A DNA stretch of 12,623 nt from an uncultured bacterium (GCA_903880655.1 CAIRQE010000103.1:1-12623); one strand, 5' to 3'. Positions 6,312 to 12,623 are shown, numbered from the stretch's first letter. Numbers and translations: made by a program. Notes: generated from the letters alone by a model not told the origin.

Positions 6312-6869
6312 TTATTTATACGACGCGAAGTGCATGGTGATATAACTACACTGAGTCGTTGGATCTATAGTTTCAGACACCCCCATAGCACTAAAATCAC
6401 CAATGATGTTTGCGTAATGCGTCGGGCTATTTATGAAAGCCTGCATCGCTTCAGGCTCACTTTTGAAGCATCGGGCTAAATTCTCACCTACACGTGCGGC
6501 CTTTGGAGATTCGCTCCAAATAAAGTCAGAAAAACGAATCCCGCTTGGTGCTACGTGATCCCAATAATTATTATTAATCATGTCAATATTTTTATTATGC
6601 GCACTCTCATCGAGTTGATCATCAATCATGAGGGGCTTCAGATGCTGTGACGCCCTTATTGAATTAACTGATGTAAGAAAATAGGTATCAACGGCCGGAC
6701 GAACAACTGTAGGCACTACAGAAGCAGCATTTGCGATTTCTCCTTGTATGGGTAAATTAAAAGAAAAAATGAATGCTAAAAATAAAAATATAGAGAAAGG
6801 GAGCCTATACTGAACTGATCGCTTAAATATACGATTAAAGAAACCTAGGAAACTCAAAAAAATACTCAT
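6312..6869 (-). CDS. Secreted CAP-domain (SCP/PR1-like) protein
   Basis: A 185-residue exported protein. A hydrophobic helix at about 24-39 follows a long basic N-region; ANA at 46-48 before A49 is a good signal peptidase I site, so the mature protein is probably released or loosely bound. The CAP domain spans about 60-185: VNSIRASQHL (68-77), DHVAPSG (104-110) with H105, GENLA (128-132) with E129, SPTHYANI (148-155) with H151, and MGVSE (162-166). H105, E129 and H151 correspond to the conserved CAP cavity residues. Cys134 and Cys174 are placed to form a disulfide. The usual Trp before the SPxH motif is replaced (AFINSPTH). Bacterial CAP proteins are extracellular with mostly unknown roles, often cell-wall or surface related. 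No Shine-Dalgarno site precedes the ATG. Confidence 0.9.
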   Translation of the reverse strand: MSIFLSFLGFFNRIFKRSVQYRLPFSIFLFLAFIFSFNLPIQGEIANAASVVPTVVRPAVDTYFLTSVNSIRASQHLKPLMIDDQLDESAHNKNIDMINNNYWDHVAPSGIRFSDFIWSESPKAARVGENLARCFKSEPEAMQAFINSPTHYANIIGDFSAMGVSETIDPTTQCSYITMHFASYK

Positions 6870-6893
6870 AGCAAAACAACAATTAATAAGTAT

Positions 6894-6922
6894 ATTTTAC
6901 AATATTTATTGAATTCTGTCGA
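6894..6922 (-). promoter_or_regulatory. Candidate promoter of the CAP-domain gene
   Basis: On the - strand: TCGACA (6917-6922, 5/6), a 17-base spacer, then TAAAAT (6894-6899, 5/6). TATACT a few bases further (6889-6894) is an alternative -10. The predicted leader is roughly 12-18 bases and has no Shine-Dalgarno site. The -35 overlaps the region just after the transporter gene's stop codon. Confidence 0.5.
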
Positions 6923-6926
6923 TTAA

Positions 6927-7826
6927 TTAATTATCGATTTGCTTTTCCTCACGCTCGAAATACGAAATCACATAAGCAGCAAGCAGGATTAGTAGCGCCC
7001 CCATAATCTGAAACACACCAACAGTTTCACTATAAAAAACTGATCCTATGGCCAGCGCAAATACGCCTTCAAGAAGGAGAATGTTACCGGCTACATAGCC
7101 CTTTAGATTACTGAAAATATAGTTTAGTAAATAAAGATTTAAAATATTAAAAACAGATGAGAGCATTAGGCCAATTATTGCATTTACGGTCAGGTGGCCG
7201 GGGAAGAATCCATCCTTTCCAAGTAAAATTGCGATAAAAGGCACGATCCAAGCAAAACAAAGCAATAACGTTGTATTTTGAAAATTCGTCATTTTCGTTC
7301 GATGGTATCTCACCATAAGATAAGAAATATCAAAAGCAAAAATTGATAAAAAGGCTGCTATTAGTCCTGCGCTTAGGTGAATTTTAAAAAGATCAATTTT
7401 ACACAAAAAACCAAGACCGACTACCGACAGCAGGATAAACGGCACCGCTCGACCGTCCAGTCTCTCGTTGAACATAAGCCATCCAAAAATTCCTATGAAA
7501 GGGAGCGAGGATGCAAATGAAACAATAGCAAGCGTCGTATGATTCACCGAAAATGTAACTAACATTACTCCGGCCCCAAAATATAATAATGATCGGATTA
7601 AATAAATTAACCAGTCTTTTTGGGTAAGTGAAGTGATGACTTTCTTATTAAAAGTTTTTCCAAATAACAGCCAAGCAATAATGAGCGCAACGATCATTCG
7701 CCAAAAAACCTGTTGAGAAACAGTAAATGACTCATTCATGAATCGCGCCCAGACTCCCATGAGAACAAACAGCAACGACTGAACTACTGCTAGTAAAATT
7801 GCTAATTTTTTATTTTTTCTTAGCAT
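6927..7826 (-). CDS. EamA-family (drug/metabolite transporter superfamily) transporter
   Basis: A 299-residue inner-membrane protein with about ten hydrophobic helices arranged as two EamA repeats, about 8-143 and 151-289. Each repeat ends in the family's typical glutamate-containing turn, FNERLDG (119-125) in the first and FYSETVG (264-270) in the second, followed by a glycine-rich last helix. The acidic/basic C-terminal tail EREEKQIDN would be cytoplasmic. DMT transporters export or import amino acids, nucleotide sugars, amines or other small molecules; the substrate cannot be read from the sequence. The start is 9 bases after the stop of the second DUF3048 gene with no Shine-Dalgarno site, so it is probably translated by coupling within one transcript; TAAACT placed 6 bases before the ATG is a weak possible -10 but has no -35 partner. 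Confidence 0.9.
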   Translation of the reverse strand: MLRKNKKLAILLAVVQSLLFVLMGVWARFMNESFTVSQQVFWRMIVALIIAWLLFGKTFNKKVITSLTQKDWLIYLIRSLLYFGAGVMLVTFSVNHTTLAIVSFASSLPFIGIFGWLMFNERLDGRAVPFILLSVVGLGFLCKIDLFKIHLSAGLIAAFLSIFAFDISYLMVRYHRTKMTNFQNTTLLLCFAWIVPFIAILLGKDGFFPGHLTVNAIIGLMLSSVFNILNLYLLNYIFSNLKGYVAGNILLLEGVFALAIGSVFYSETVGVFQIMGALLILLAAYVISYFEREEKQIDN

Positions 7827-7835
7827 TGATTGAGT

Positions 7836-8987
7836 TTAGTTTGTGTAGCTCACTGATCCCGCATCACTTACCGCAGTTATCCAGGTTTGGCCAGCATTAA
7901 GTTTCAAGACATTGCCAGAACTATCGGTGAAACTAATTTGTGCGTTATTAGCAGTTTTAGTCCATGTGCCAAGCGTTACACTTCCATCCTGGAATACGAA
8001 AGCCTGACCCGATCCAACGGTCGTGTAGTCAGAATAATAGGCGTTTGATGCATCTAAAGCACCCTGTCCAAGAGGGACAACCATAGCGATAACTACCTTA
8101 GGGGTAATTTGTTTTTGTACTCCATTTTGATCAACAACCATATGGGGCGCACCTGCTTGACTTCGAGAATAAGAGTTTGCAGAAGGTAGGTAATCAAAAT
8201 GAGCGTCGTAATCCGATCCTGATAGCGCAAAATCTATTTTTGATGCTTTTGGCGTTGGTGCGGCTGCATCAGCTTTTCTCGGGAAACCGGTGAAATTGCT
8301 CGACGTATAACCCTTGGCTTGCTCAAGTGTCGTTAATTGCGGAAAACCAGTATAGACATTATGGGGAGCATACCGAGAAGTTATCCGTTGATATGCACTA
8401 TCATTATAAAATTGATCCAAATCTTTCACGCCCCAAGCTTGAATATCATTGAGCCCTTCTGCGCTTCCTCCGACATGTGCATAATTAGCGTCGAAGCCTA
8501 AAGCCCAAGATACGTAGTAAGGTCGTGCGCTCCGTACTGGACCGATGTAGGCGGGAAGGGAATCCTGGTAAACTGCCATAAATCTCGTAATCCCGCCTTC
8601 AGCTACCGCTTCAAATACTACGGAGGCTTGATCAAGACCGGATTGCGGTCGTGCGTCAGTACTATTTTCTACCATAACCGCAGTAACCGGTCTCAGATTA
8701 ACTGACGGAGTGACCGGTAATCCAGAAAGCGTCGATGGTACTAATAGATTAACTGCTCTGGGTTTCGATATAGAAAGTTGCGTTTTTTTATTCTGATGCA
8801 AAAAAAAGAAAATCGCAGCGGTGGTCAGGAGAACGAAAATAAGAATTCCAATTATTATTCTTTTTTTCGTTAATGTAAGTCTGAATTTCTTTTTTATAGG
8901 TTTCTGGGGTGGAGTAAGGTCCTGCTGCAGATGTGCGTTAAGCGATGCATCTGGGTGTCTACGTAATTTTCTTTTTTCTTTTTTCAT
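7836..8987 (-). CDS. DUF3048 (YerB-like) membrane-anchored extracellular protein, copy 2
   Basis: A 383-residue paralogue of the protein encoded at 21-1142. It has a long basic cytoplasmic N-terminus (about 42 residues, many Lys and Arg), one membrane helix at about 43-63, a linker, and DUF3048 domains at about 90-230 (N part) and 250-380 (C part). Shared blocks are VTAVM (101-105), ARPQSGL, TRFMA, GPVRSARPY and HVGGS. Both copies end in a Trp-Ile-Thr strand followed by a short Ser/Asp/Gly tail. The C-terminal half here is richer in Ala, Ser and Gly. Start choice: an in-frame TTG at 8993 would add two residues, but the ATG at 8987 is 10 bases from a strong AGGAGG and the TTG only 4, so ATG is preferred. 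It is followed at 9 bases by the EamA transporter gene, probably one operon. Biochemical function unknown. Confidence 0.9.
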   Translation of the reverse strand: MKKEKRKLRRHPDASLNAHLQQDLTPPQKPIKKKFRLTLTKKRIIIGILIFVLLTTAAIFFFLHQNKKTQLSISKPRAVNLLVPSTLSGLPVTPSVNLRPVTAVMVENSTDARPQSGLDQASVVFEAVAEGGITRFMAVYQDSLPAYIGPVRSARPYYVSWALGFDANYAHVGGSAEGLNDIQAWGVKDLDQFYNDSAYQRITSRYAPHNVYTGFPQLTTLEQAKGYTSSNFTGFPRKADAAAPTPKASKIDFALSGSDYDAHFDYLPSANSYSRSQAGAPHMVVDQNGVQKQITPKVVIAMVVPLGQGALDASNAYYSDYTTVGSGQAFVFQDGSVTLGTWTKTANNAQISFTDSSGNVLKLNAGQTWITAVSDAGSVSYTN

Positions 8988-8997
8988 TCCCAAAACC

Positions 8998-9003
8998 CCT
9001 CCT
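8998..9003 (-). promoter_or_regulatory. Strong Shine-Dalgarno site of DUF3048 copy 2
   Basis: AGGAGG on the - strand, 10 bases before ATG 8987 and 4 before TTG 8993; it favours the ATG. TACAAT at 9024-9029 upstream is a possible -10 box (5/6), but no -35 fits it. Confidence 0.7.
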
Positions 9004-9038
9004 AAGAACTATTAATTAAGTTAATTGTACAGCAAACA

Positions 9039-9986
9039 CTAAAGATTTGTAGGTGGGTTATCGAAAATATCAAACATCTTTTCAGTGCGACAATCAAGGG
9101 ATTCAGAAATTTCTTCATTATAAAAAATACCGGACATTTCAGAATACAATTCATTTATGATTTCACTTGCAACATATAGCTCACCTGGATATTTTTCCAA
9201 ATCTGGGCTTACATTAATTCGTATGTTTTTTTCAGGAGAGAATTTTAATGATTTATCAAACGTACTATCGGAACTTTTGATGGCTAATTTGTATATGGGG
9301 TCATAGATTCCGGTAGCATCACAATATACATTTATATCTGAAGATTTATCAACAGTGGTCCCATGCCTATTAGCTCTATCAAATTGCACTGTTGCTGGAA
9401 CTGCAAAATAACTTTCACTGCCAATCTCATAAACAGCGGCACGATTAGTTAGCCCAAGAATAGAAATTTCGCCCAATAAACCAACTAAATTGGTTCTTTT
9501 TTTATAACTTTCGCTTCTTGAATCATGCTGCTTTATCTCTTCCAAAACTTTATATCCTATATTGACTGTTTTTTGATATGCCGACTCAGCAGCTTTAAAT
9601 GCTGGGAGAGTTCTTTCGGCAATCATATAAGCATAGACGGGCAAATACCCAAGGAAAAGACGAGACTTAAATAAATCGGCTCTTTTTATGCGCGCTTCAT
9701 CATTGTCGACAGGTGCATTTTCAGCTTCCATGAATTTACAGGCAGCTTGTCCTAGCAGGTCTATCGCTTCATCAGCACTTTCAGCGGAGGCTGATTTTTC
9801 TATCAATAATTGCCCGGCGAATAACTTTCCGGAGACACCCATATGAGATAATTTTTTTATTGCAGTTTCTCTATTGATATCATGAGCTTGATAAGCATAA
9901 ATAACGTTATGCGGGCCGCTTTTAATTGCAGCGTCATTATTTTTTTTAAAATCTTTAGCAGGAATACGTGTTCTTCTTGGGGACAT
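9039..9986 (-). CDS. Uncharacterised 315-residue, mostly helical protein
   Basis: I do not recognise a family. The first 30 residues are basic (MSPRRTR, KDFKKNND). Residues 35-175 are strongly helical, with alternating Ala-rich amphipathic stretches (HDINRETAIKKL, SADEAIDLLGQAACKFM, LPAFKAAESAYQKTV) that resemble TPR-like helical hairpins. The last 130 residues look like mixed alpha/beta, with strands around YFAVPATVQF and NIRINVSP and an acidic helical end (SEIINELYSEMS). There is no signal peptide, no membrane segment, and only a few cysteines. The gene begins 17 bases after the glycosyltransferase gene ends, with neither a Shine-Dalgarno site nor a -10 at the leaderless position, so it probably shares that transcript. 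A scaffold or binding role would fit helical repeats, but this is a guess. Confidence 0.75.
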   Translation of the reverse strand: MSPRRTRIPAKDFKKNNDAAIKSGPHNVIYAYQAHDINRETAIKKLSHMGVSGKLFAGQLLIEKSASAESADEAIDLLGQAACKFMEAENAPVDNDEARIKRADLFKSRLFLGYLPVYAYMIAERTLPAFKAAESAYQKTVNIGYKVLEEIKQHDSRSESYKKRTNLVGLLGEISILGLTNRAAVYEIGSESYFAVPATVQFDRANRHGTTVDKSSDINVYCDATGIYDPIYKLAIKSSDSTFDKSLKFSPEKNIRINVSPDLEKYPGELYVASEIINELYSEMSGIFYNEEISESLDCRTEKMFDIFDNPPTNL

Positions 9987-10003
9987 ACTGTAGTGATTGG
10001 TAG

Positions 10004-10762
10004 CTATTCTTTAAGTTTATAATTATTAAAAAGCCGATTGACGAAAATTCTCCACAAATCGCTTAATGAACTTATTATATTCCTTAACAGTTTAATTTCA
10101 AATGTTCCGCCAGGAACATCATGCCAATCATTAAGTGGAACGGCAGTAATAGGTATTTTATTTGCGTGAGCGATGCTCAATATTTCCATATCAAAACCCC
10201 AGCCCATAATAGATAAATTACCAAAACAAAGCTGCGATGCTCTATTTGAAAAAAGCTTAAAACCGCACTGGGAGTCTGTTACCCAAATACCAACAACGAT
10301 GCGGAATAAAAGGTTTCCCATAACTGATACAAATCTACGGAAAATATTTGGGTGGTGGGATACAAGCTTGCGCGTTCCAATAATTATTTCTTTGCCTTGT
10401 AAGAATAAACTATAAAATTCGTTGATATGTCGGAGTGGGGTTGCTCTATCGGCATCCATAAACATGATGGCTTTACCTGAAGCGGCAAGCATACCTTCTT
10501 TGACATCGCGTCCTTTACCAACTTTTGGACCAGGAGCTACAAAAATAAAATGCTCAAATAAATGTTTTTTAGATAGGACCACATCTTTTGTCTTATCCTC
10601 TGAATCTGCCGATACAACAATAATTTCTATCGCTAGTTTATTAAGGGTGTTATCTTTTGTTAAGTAGTCGGCTACAGCTTCAAGAGTACTCCCAATTCTT
10701 TTTTCTTCGCTATAAGCAGGAATTACTATACTAAGATCAATTACATTATTTTTTGCTGACAT
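10004..10762 (-). CDS. Family 2 glycosyltransferase, ALG5/DPM1-like
   Basis: A 252-residue GT-A fold enzyme likely to move a sugar from a nucleotide sugar to a polyprenyl (undecaprenyl) phosphate. The opening DLSIVIPAYSEEKRI (9-23) is the GT2 donor-binding strand and loop, KGRDVKEGM (83-91) is the conserved K-G-x-A-V-R-x-G-like segment, and MDADRATP (102-109) carries the metal-binding DxD, here D103-A104-D105. TDSQCGFK (162-169) is the hallmark of the dolichyl-phosphate glucose/mannose synthase group, with D163 as a probable catalytic-region residue. WGFDMEIL (188-195) fits as well. There are no C-terminal membrane helices, unlike GtrB-type enzymes, so it should be soluble or peripheral; the C-terminal LLRNIISSLSDLW segment may bind the membrane. 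It has a leaderless-type promoter containing a 12-base palindrome. Confidence 0.9.
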   Translation of the reverse strand: MSAKNNVIDLSIVIPAYSEEKRIGSTLEAVADYLTKDNTLNKLAIEIIVVSADSEDKTKDVVLSKKHLFEHFIFVAPGPKVGKGRDVKEGMLAASGKAIMFMDADRATPLRHINEFYSLFLQGKEIIIGTRKLVSHHPNIFRRFVSVMGNLLFRIVVGIWVTDSQCGFKLFSNRASQLCFGNLSIMGWGFDMEILSIAHANKIPITAVPLNDWHDVPGGTFEIKLLRNIISSLSDLWRIFVNRLFNNYKLKE

Positions 10763-10769
10763 TACCTAT

Positions 10770-10798
10770 ACTATAACGGCGCAGTAAGCTTACTCCAA
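10770..10798 (-). promoter_or_regulatory. Promoter, probably leaderless, for the glycosyltransferase gene
   Basis: On the - strand: TTGGAG (10793-10798, 3/6), a 17-base spacer, TATAGT (10770-10775, 5/6), then 7 bases and the ATG at 10762. No useful Shine-Dalgarno site is present (AGG only 2 bases from the ATG). Confidence 0.65.
10783..10794. repeat. Perfect 12-base palindrome within the glycosyltransferase promoter
   Basis: AGTAAGCTTACT is its own reverse complement. It sits in the spacer and overlaps the 3' two bases of the -35 box. A repressor binding there would block RNA polymerase, so it is a candidate operator. A few 12-base palindromes are expected by chance in a window of this size. 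Confidence 0.35.
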
Positions 10799-10810
10799 AT
10801 TTGCAAAAGC

Positions 10811-11443
10811 CTATTCCTCTTCAAAGAAATGATTCGATATCGCGAACTCTATGTCTTCGGGAGTTTGAGATAAATATGTACCCTGAAAGTAGCCCTCTTC
10901 GGATGTAATTATTTCCACATACATCAAACTTATCGTTTCAAGCAAATCAGCAATAGAGGCTAGTTCAATTTCATCGATATCTATTCGTGATTCCTCATTC
11001 ATGTCAAAACCACGAAATATTGCAGCAGGCTCTTCGGTATCAGCATGAGGAAGCCGGAAGATGATTTGGTCACATGTTGCTTTGTCTGGCGGGCTATAGG
11101 TTGGTGGAGCGTCCTTATCCTCAATATGAATGGCAATATAACCTGGCCAGGTATAGGAATGTAGCTTACCAAATTTATCCTCGATAAACGGACGATTACT
11201 CAAGTTAAGTCTTTGTCCATCATTTATCTCTATATAGGTAGTTTCATGTAGAATGGCGTCGTCATCTACGTTTAAATATTCAACGTAGTCTTCCGGTGCT
11301 GCATCTGGAATAGACTCATCGGCAACATCAACACCTTCTAACATAAATGCGCCTAAAATTTCACGCGCTCTCCAACATGCTAAGTCGGTAGGTGTATTTT
11401 CAAATTTCGGTAGGTAACTTTCCTCAAAATTAATATTAGACAT
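10811..11443 (-). CDS. Uncharacterised, very acidic 210-residue protein
   Basis: I do not recognise a family. By hand count it has 47 Asp+Glu against 12 Lys+Arg in 210 residues, so it is strongly negative at neutral pH. No signal peptide or membrane helix. The N-terminal 35 residues look helical (DLACWRAREILGAFMLEG); the middle (60-140) looks like beta strands (TTYIEINDGQRLNL, YIAIHIEDK, QIIFRLPHAD); the end has two helices, ASIADLLETISLMYVEI (about 162-178) and TPEDIEFAISNHF, and finishes EEE. Charge this high is seen in DNA-mimic inhibitors, in halophile proteins and in some chaperone-like proteins; nothing here selects among these. Single-gene transcription is likely, because both this gene and the next have their own -10 boxes just before the ATG. 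Confidence 0.75.
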   Translation of the reverse strand: MSNINFEESYLPKFENTPTDLACWRAREILGAFMLEGVDVADESIPDAAPEDYVEYLNVDDDAILHETTYIEINDGQRLNLSNRPFIEDKFGKLHSYTWPGYIAIHIEDKDAPPTYSPPDKATCDQIIFRLPHADTEEPAAIFRGFDMNEESRIDIDEIELASIADLLETISLMYVEIITSEEGYFQGTYLSQTPEDIEFAISNHFFEEE

Positions 11444-11449
11444 TAGATA

Positions 11450-11477
11450 ATAGTAGCGAGAAGAGAATATTATGCAA
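11450..11477 (-). promoter_or_regulatory. Candidate leaderless promoter of the acidic protein gene
   Basis: On the - strand: TTGCAT (11472-11477, 3/6), a 16-base spacer, TACTAT (11450-11455, 4/6), then 6 bases and the ATG at 11443. No Shine-Dalgarno site. The match is weaker than the others. Confidence 0.45.
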
Positions 11478-11479
11478 GC

Positions 11480-11827
11480 TTAAGCACTAAGATTGAATTT
11501 ACTATTCGAAAAAGCAAATATACAAACTAATCCTATAAGGGCGATTATGCCAAGCAAGGTGAGAGCAGTATTAATAATCCAACCGATTCGAGATAACAGG
11601 GGATCATGACCCTCTGCTTTTGCAACGTGAGCACCTACGAGCCCTAGCACAATTCCAATTGGTGGAAACCAAAAAATACAAACAATACTTATGATACCAA
11701 GGATGTCTTCGTTATATGATTTTACGGCAGGTGTATGGGGGGATTTAAAATATGGTTCAGCTGCTTGTGTGGGAGTCGAGGAAGGGACCGGGAGTTTGGT
11801 TTTATTAGATTTTATAGATTCTTTCAT
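11480..11827 (-). CDS. Small two-helix membrane protein (DUF4190-like)
   Basis: A 115-residue protein with a Pro/Ser/Thr/Lys-rich polar N-terminus (1-38) and two membrane helices, about 42-67 (DILGIISIVCIFWFPPIGIVLG) and 82-108 (RIGWIINTALTLLGIIALIG). The loop between them, LVGAHVAKAEGHDP, has the Gly-rich, small-residue character of DUF4190 and related small membrane proteins, which often carry proline-rich cytoplasmic tails. Both termini would lie on the same side of the membrane. Function is unknown for this group. The start lies 18 bases after the stop codon of the S51 peptidase-like gene and has an extended -10 box 7 bases before the ATG. Confidence 0.75.
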   Translation of the reverse strand: MKESIKSNKTKLPVPSSTPTQAAEPYFKSPHTPAVKSYNEDILGIISIVCIFWFPPIGIVLGLVGAHVAKAEGHDPLLSRIGWIINTALTLLGIIALIGLVCIFAFSNSKFNLSA

Positions 11828-11834
11828 TAATTTA

Positions 11835-11843
11835 AGAATACCA
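11835..11843 (-). promoter_or_regulatory. Extended -10 box, leaderless type, for the DUF4190-like gene
   Basis: On the - strand: TGG followed by TATTCT (11835-11840, 4/6), then 7 bases and the ATG at 11827. The TGn triplet makes it an extended -10, which can work with a weak -35; AGGACT at 11858-11863 is the 17-base-spaced candidate. No Shine-Dalgarno site. Confidence 0.5.
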
Positions 11844-11845
11844 CA

Positions 11846-12619
11846 TTAAACAATCCGAGTCCTTTGTTTACCATCTACGATAAGAGCCTGGCCATCATTA
11901 AGTACAATCGGTTTTCTTCCATTTCGATTCGCATAAATATACTGATTAATAGAAACTAGACTTGAATTACTAACGTTTAATGCGCAAGTTGCGATGGCTC
12001 CAAGAAATGGCACGACCGAACTTTTATTATGCCCTTCGGCATGAATAATAATGTCTGCATCAATGAGCCCTAGAGCATCATAAGAGCCGGAACTAGGTTT
12101 AATATCGGCAGGCTCTAAGAGAGCAGGCAAAAGTGAGGCTCCTGCAGCAATACTGCCCGCACTTTCTCCTATATAAAGCACTTCATTATTATGCACCTTG
12201 GCTTTTATAACATCCTTGTGGGCCATAAGTCCTTGGGACTGCAAAAAAGTATTTCCCCCAGGAGCAAAAAATACATCGTTTCTTTCGATAGCCGCTTCAA
12301 CATCTTCTATTGAAGAGCTCGATAATTGTATCTTCTCAACATTTAATGGTTTGCCAAAAACAAATTCCAGCCAAATTCGGCTCCAAGTTCGCGAAGCAAC
12401 TGATTCAGTACGATGCATGAATCTATCGGCTAATGAAACATCTGCGTCGGAAGCGAAACTATTCCACTGATCCTGAATCTGCAGTATCCGAGGACAACGA
12501 TAACCAATCCTTTCTTGAATTATTTCTCGACTTGCATCTGTAATATGTTGAGTGGAAGGTCCGGCAGACGTGAGAATCCGATGCCCATTATTCTTTTCTT
12601 CCGCTAGGAGATACTCCAT
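11846..12619 (-). CDS. Peptidase S51 (dipeptidase E-like) family protein
   Basis: A 257-residue class-I glutamine-amidotransferase-like fold of the S51 family, which includes the aspartyl dipeptidase PepE and cyanophycinase. RILTSAGPSTQHI (14-26) is the family's first strand and loop. FFAPGGNTF (117-125) is the conserved G-G-N-T segment, and GESAGS (151-156) is the nucleophile elbow with probable catalytic Ser153. IIIHAEGHNK (191-200) holds the candidate catalytic His, H193 or H197, where PepE has a PHY-type motif. PepE proteins are about 230 residues; the extra length comes from about 12 residues at the N-terminus and the central region. The ATG lies 4 bases from the window edge, so its control region is not visible and the true start could be further upstream. 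Substrate unknown; it may not be a dipeptidase. Confidence 0.85.
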   Translation of the reverse strand: MEYLLAEEKNNGHRILTSAGPSTQHITDASREIIQERIGYRCPRILQIQDQWNSFASDADVSLADRFMHRTESVASRTWSRIWLEFVFGKPLNVEKIQLSSSSIEDVEAAIERNDVFFAPGGNTFLQSQGLMAHKDVIKAKVHNNEVLYIGESAGSIAAGASLLPALLEPADIKPSSGSYDALGLIDADIIIHAEGHNKSSVVPFLGAIATCALNVSNSSLVSINQYIYANRNGRKPIVLNDGQALIVDGKQRTRIV

Positions 12620-12623
12620 ATTC

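Noticed and set aside
8988..8993. TTG at 8993 as the start of DUF3048 copy 2
   Set aside because: It is only 4 bases from the AGGAGG, while the ATG at 8987 has the better codon and acceptable 10-base spacing.
9011..9026. TTAATTAA-type palindromes at 9011-9026 and 6921-6935 as binding sites
   Set aside because: Low-complexity A/T words that arise easily at this base composition, with no matching arrangement around promoters.
21..12619. UGA recoding (genetic code 25 or 4) suggested by the missing TGA stops
   Set aside because: All recognised genes are full length under the standard code and no gene is interrupted by an in-frame TGA, so TGA is not in common use as a sense codon.

Overview
The window is a compact, AT-rich stretch of bacterial chromosome with 17 supportable protein genes, no RNA genes, no insertion sequences and no CRISPR array. 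Small gene sizes, tight packing, very short mRNA leaders and the gene content (two DUF3048 proteins, a PF12811-type Bax-inhibitor protein, an ALG5-like glycosyltransferase, a CAP-domain protein, an S51 peptidase-like protein) suggest a Patescibacteria/CPR genome, most likely Candidatus Saccharibacteria (TM7). This assignment is an inference from gene content and style; no marker gene is present. The standard code fits: every gene reads through without internal TGA. Yet all 17 genes end in TAA (10) or TAG (7) and none in TGA.

Layout. The first third (21-4290) is read on the + strand: a membrane-anchored DUF3048 protein with a 42-residue membrane protein right behind it; a 313-base gap; an 88-residue orphan; then a ferredoxin/flavodoxin-reductase-like flavoprotein, a small zincin-type metallopeptidase, peptide methionine sulfoxide reductase MsrA and an NAD(P)-binding atypical SDR. 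The rest (4287-12619) is read on the - strand. In transcription order from the right edge it holds an S51-family peptidase-like protein, a two-TM DUF4190-like protein, a very acidic orphan, an ALG5/DPM1-like glycosyltransferase, a 315-residue orphan, a second DUF3048 protein, an EamA/DMT transporter, a secreted CAP-domain protein, a Bax-inhibitor-1-like membrane protein and a protein of three tandem YbjQ domains. The two gene sets converge at 4287-4290, where their stop codons overlap.

How the genes might work together. The + strand cluster looks like a small redox/repair group (flavin reductase, MsrA, NAD(P)-binding protein). Much of the - strand set is envelope-related (glycosyltransferase, DUF3048, transporter, CAP protein, Bax inhibitor). 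No single pathway ties the window together.

The most notable signal is regulatory. Six genes (starts at 1951, 3117, 5474, 10762, 11443, 11827) have a -10-like hexamer ending exactly 6 or 7 bases before the ATG, several with a well-spaced -35 box, which predicts leaderless mRNAs. Other genes have ordinary Shine-Dalgarno sites (21, 1587, 3643, 6248, 8987), so the genome appears to use both initiation modes.
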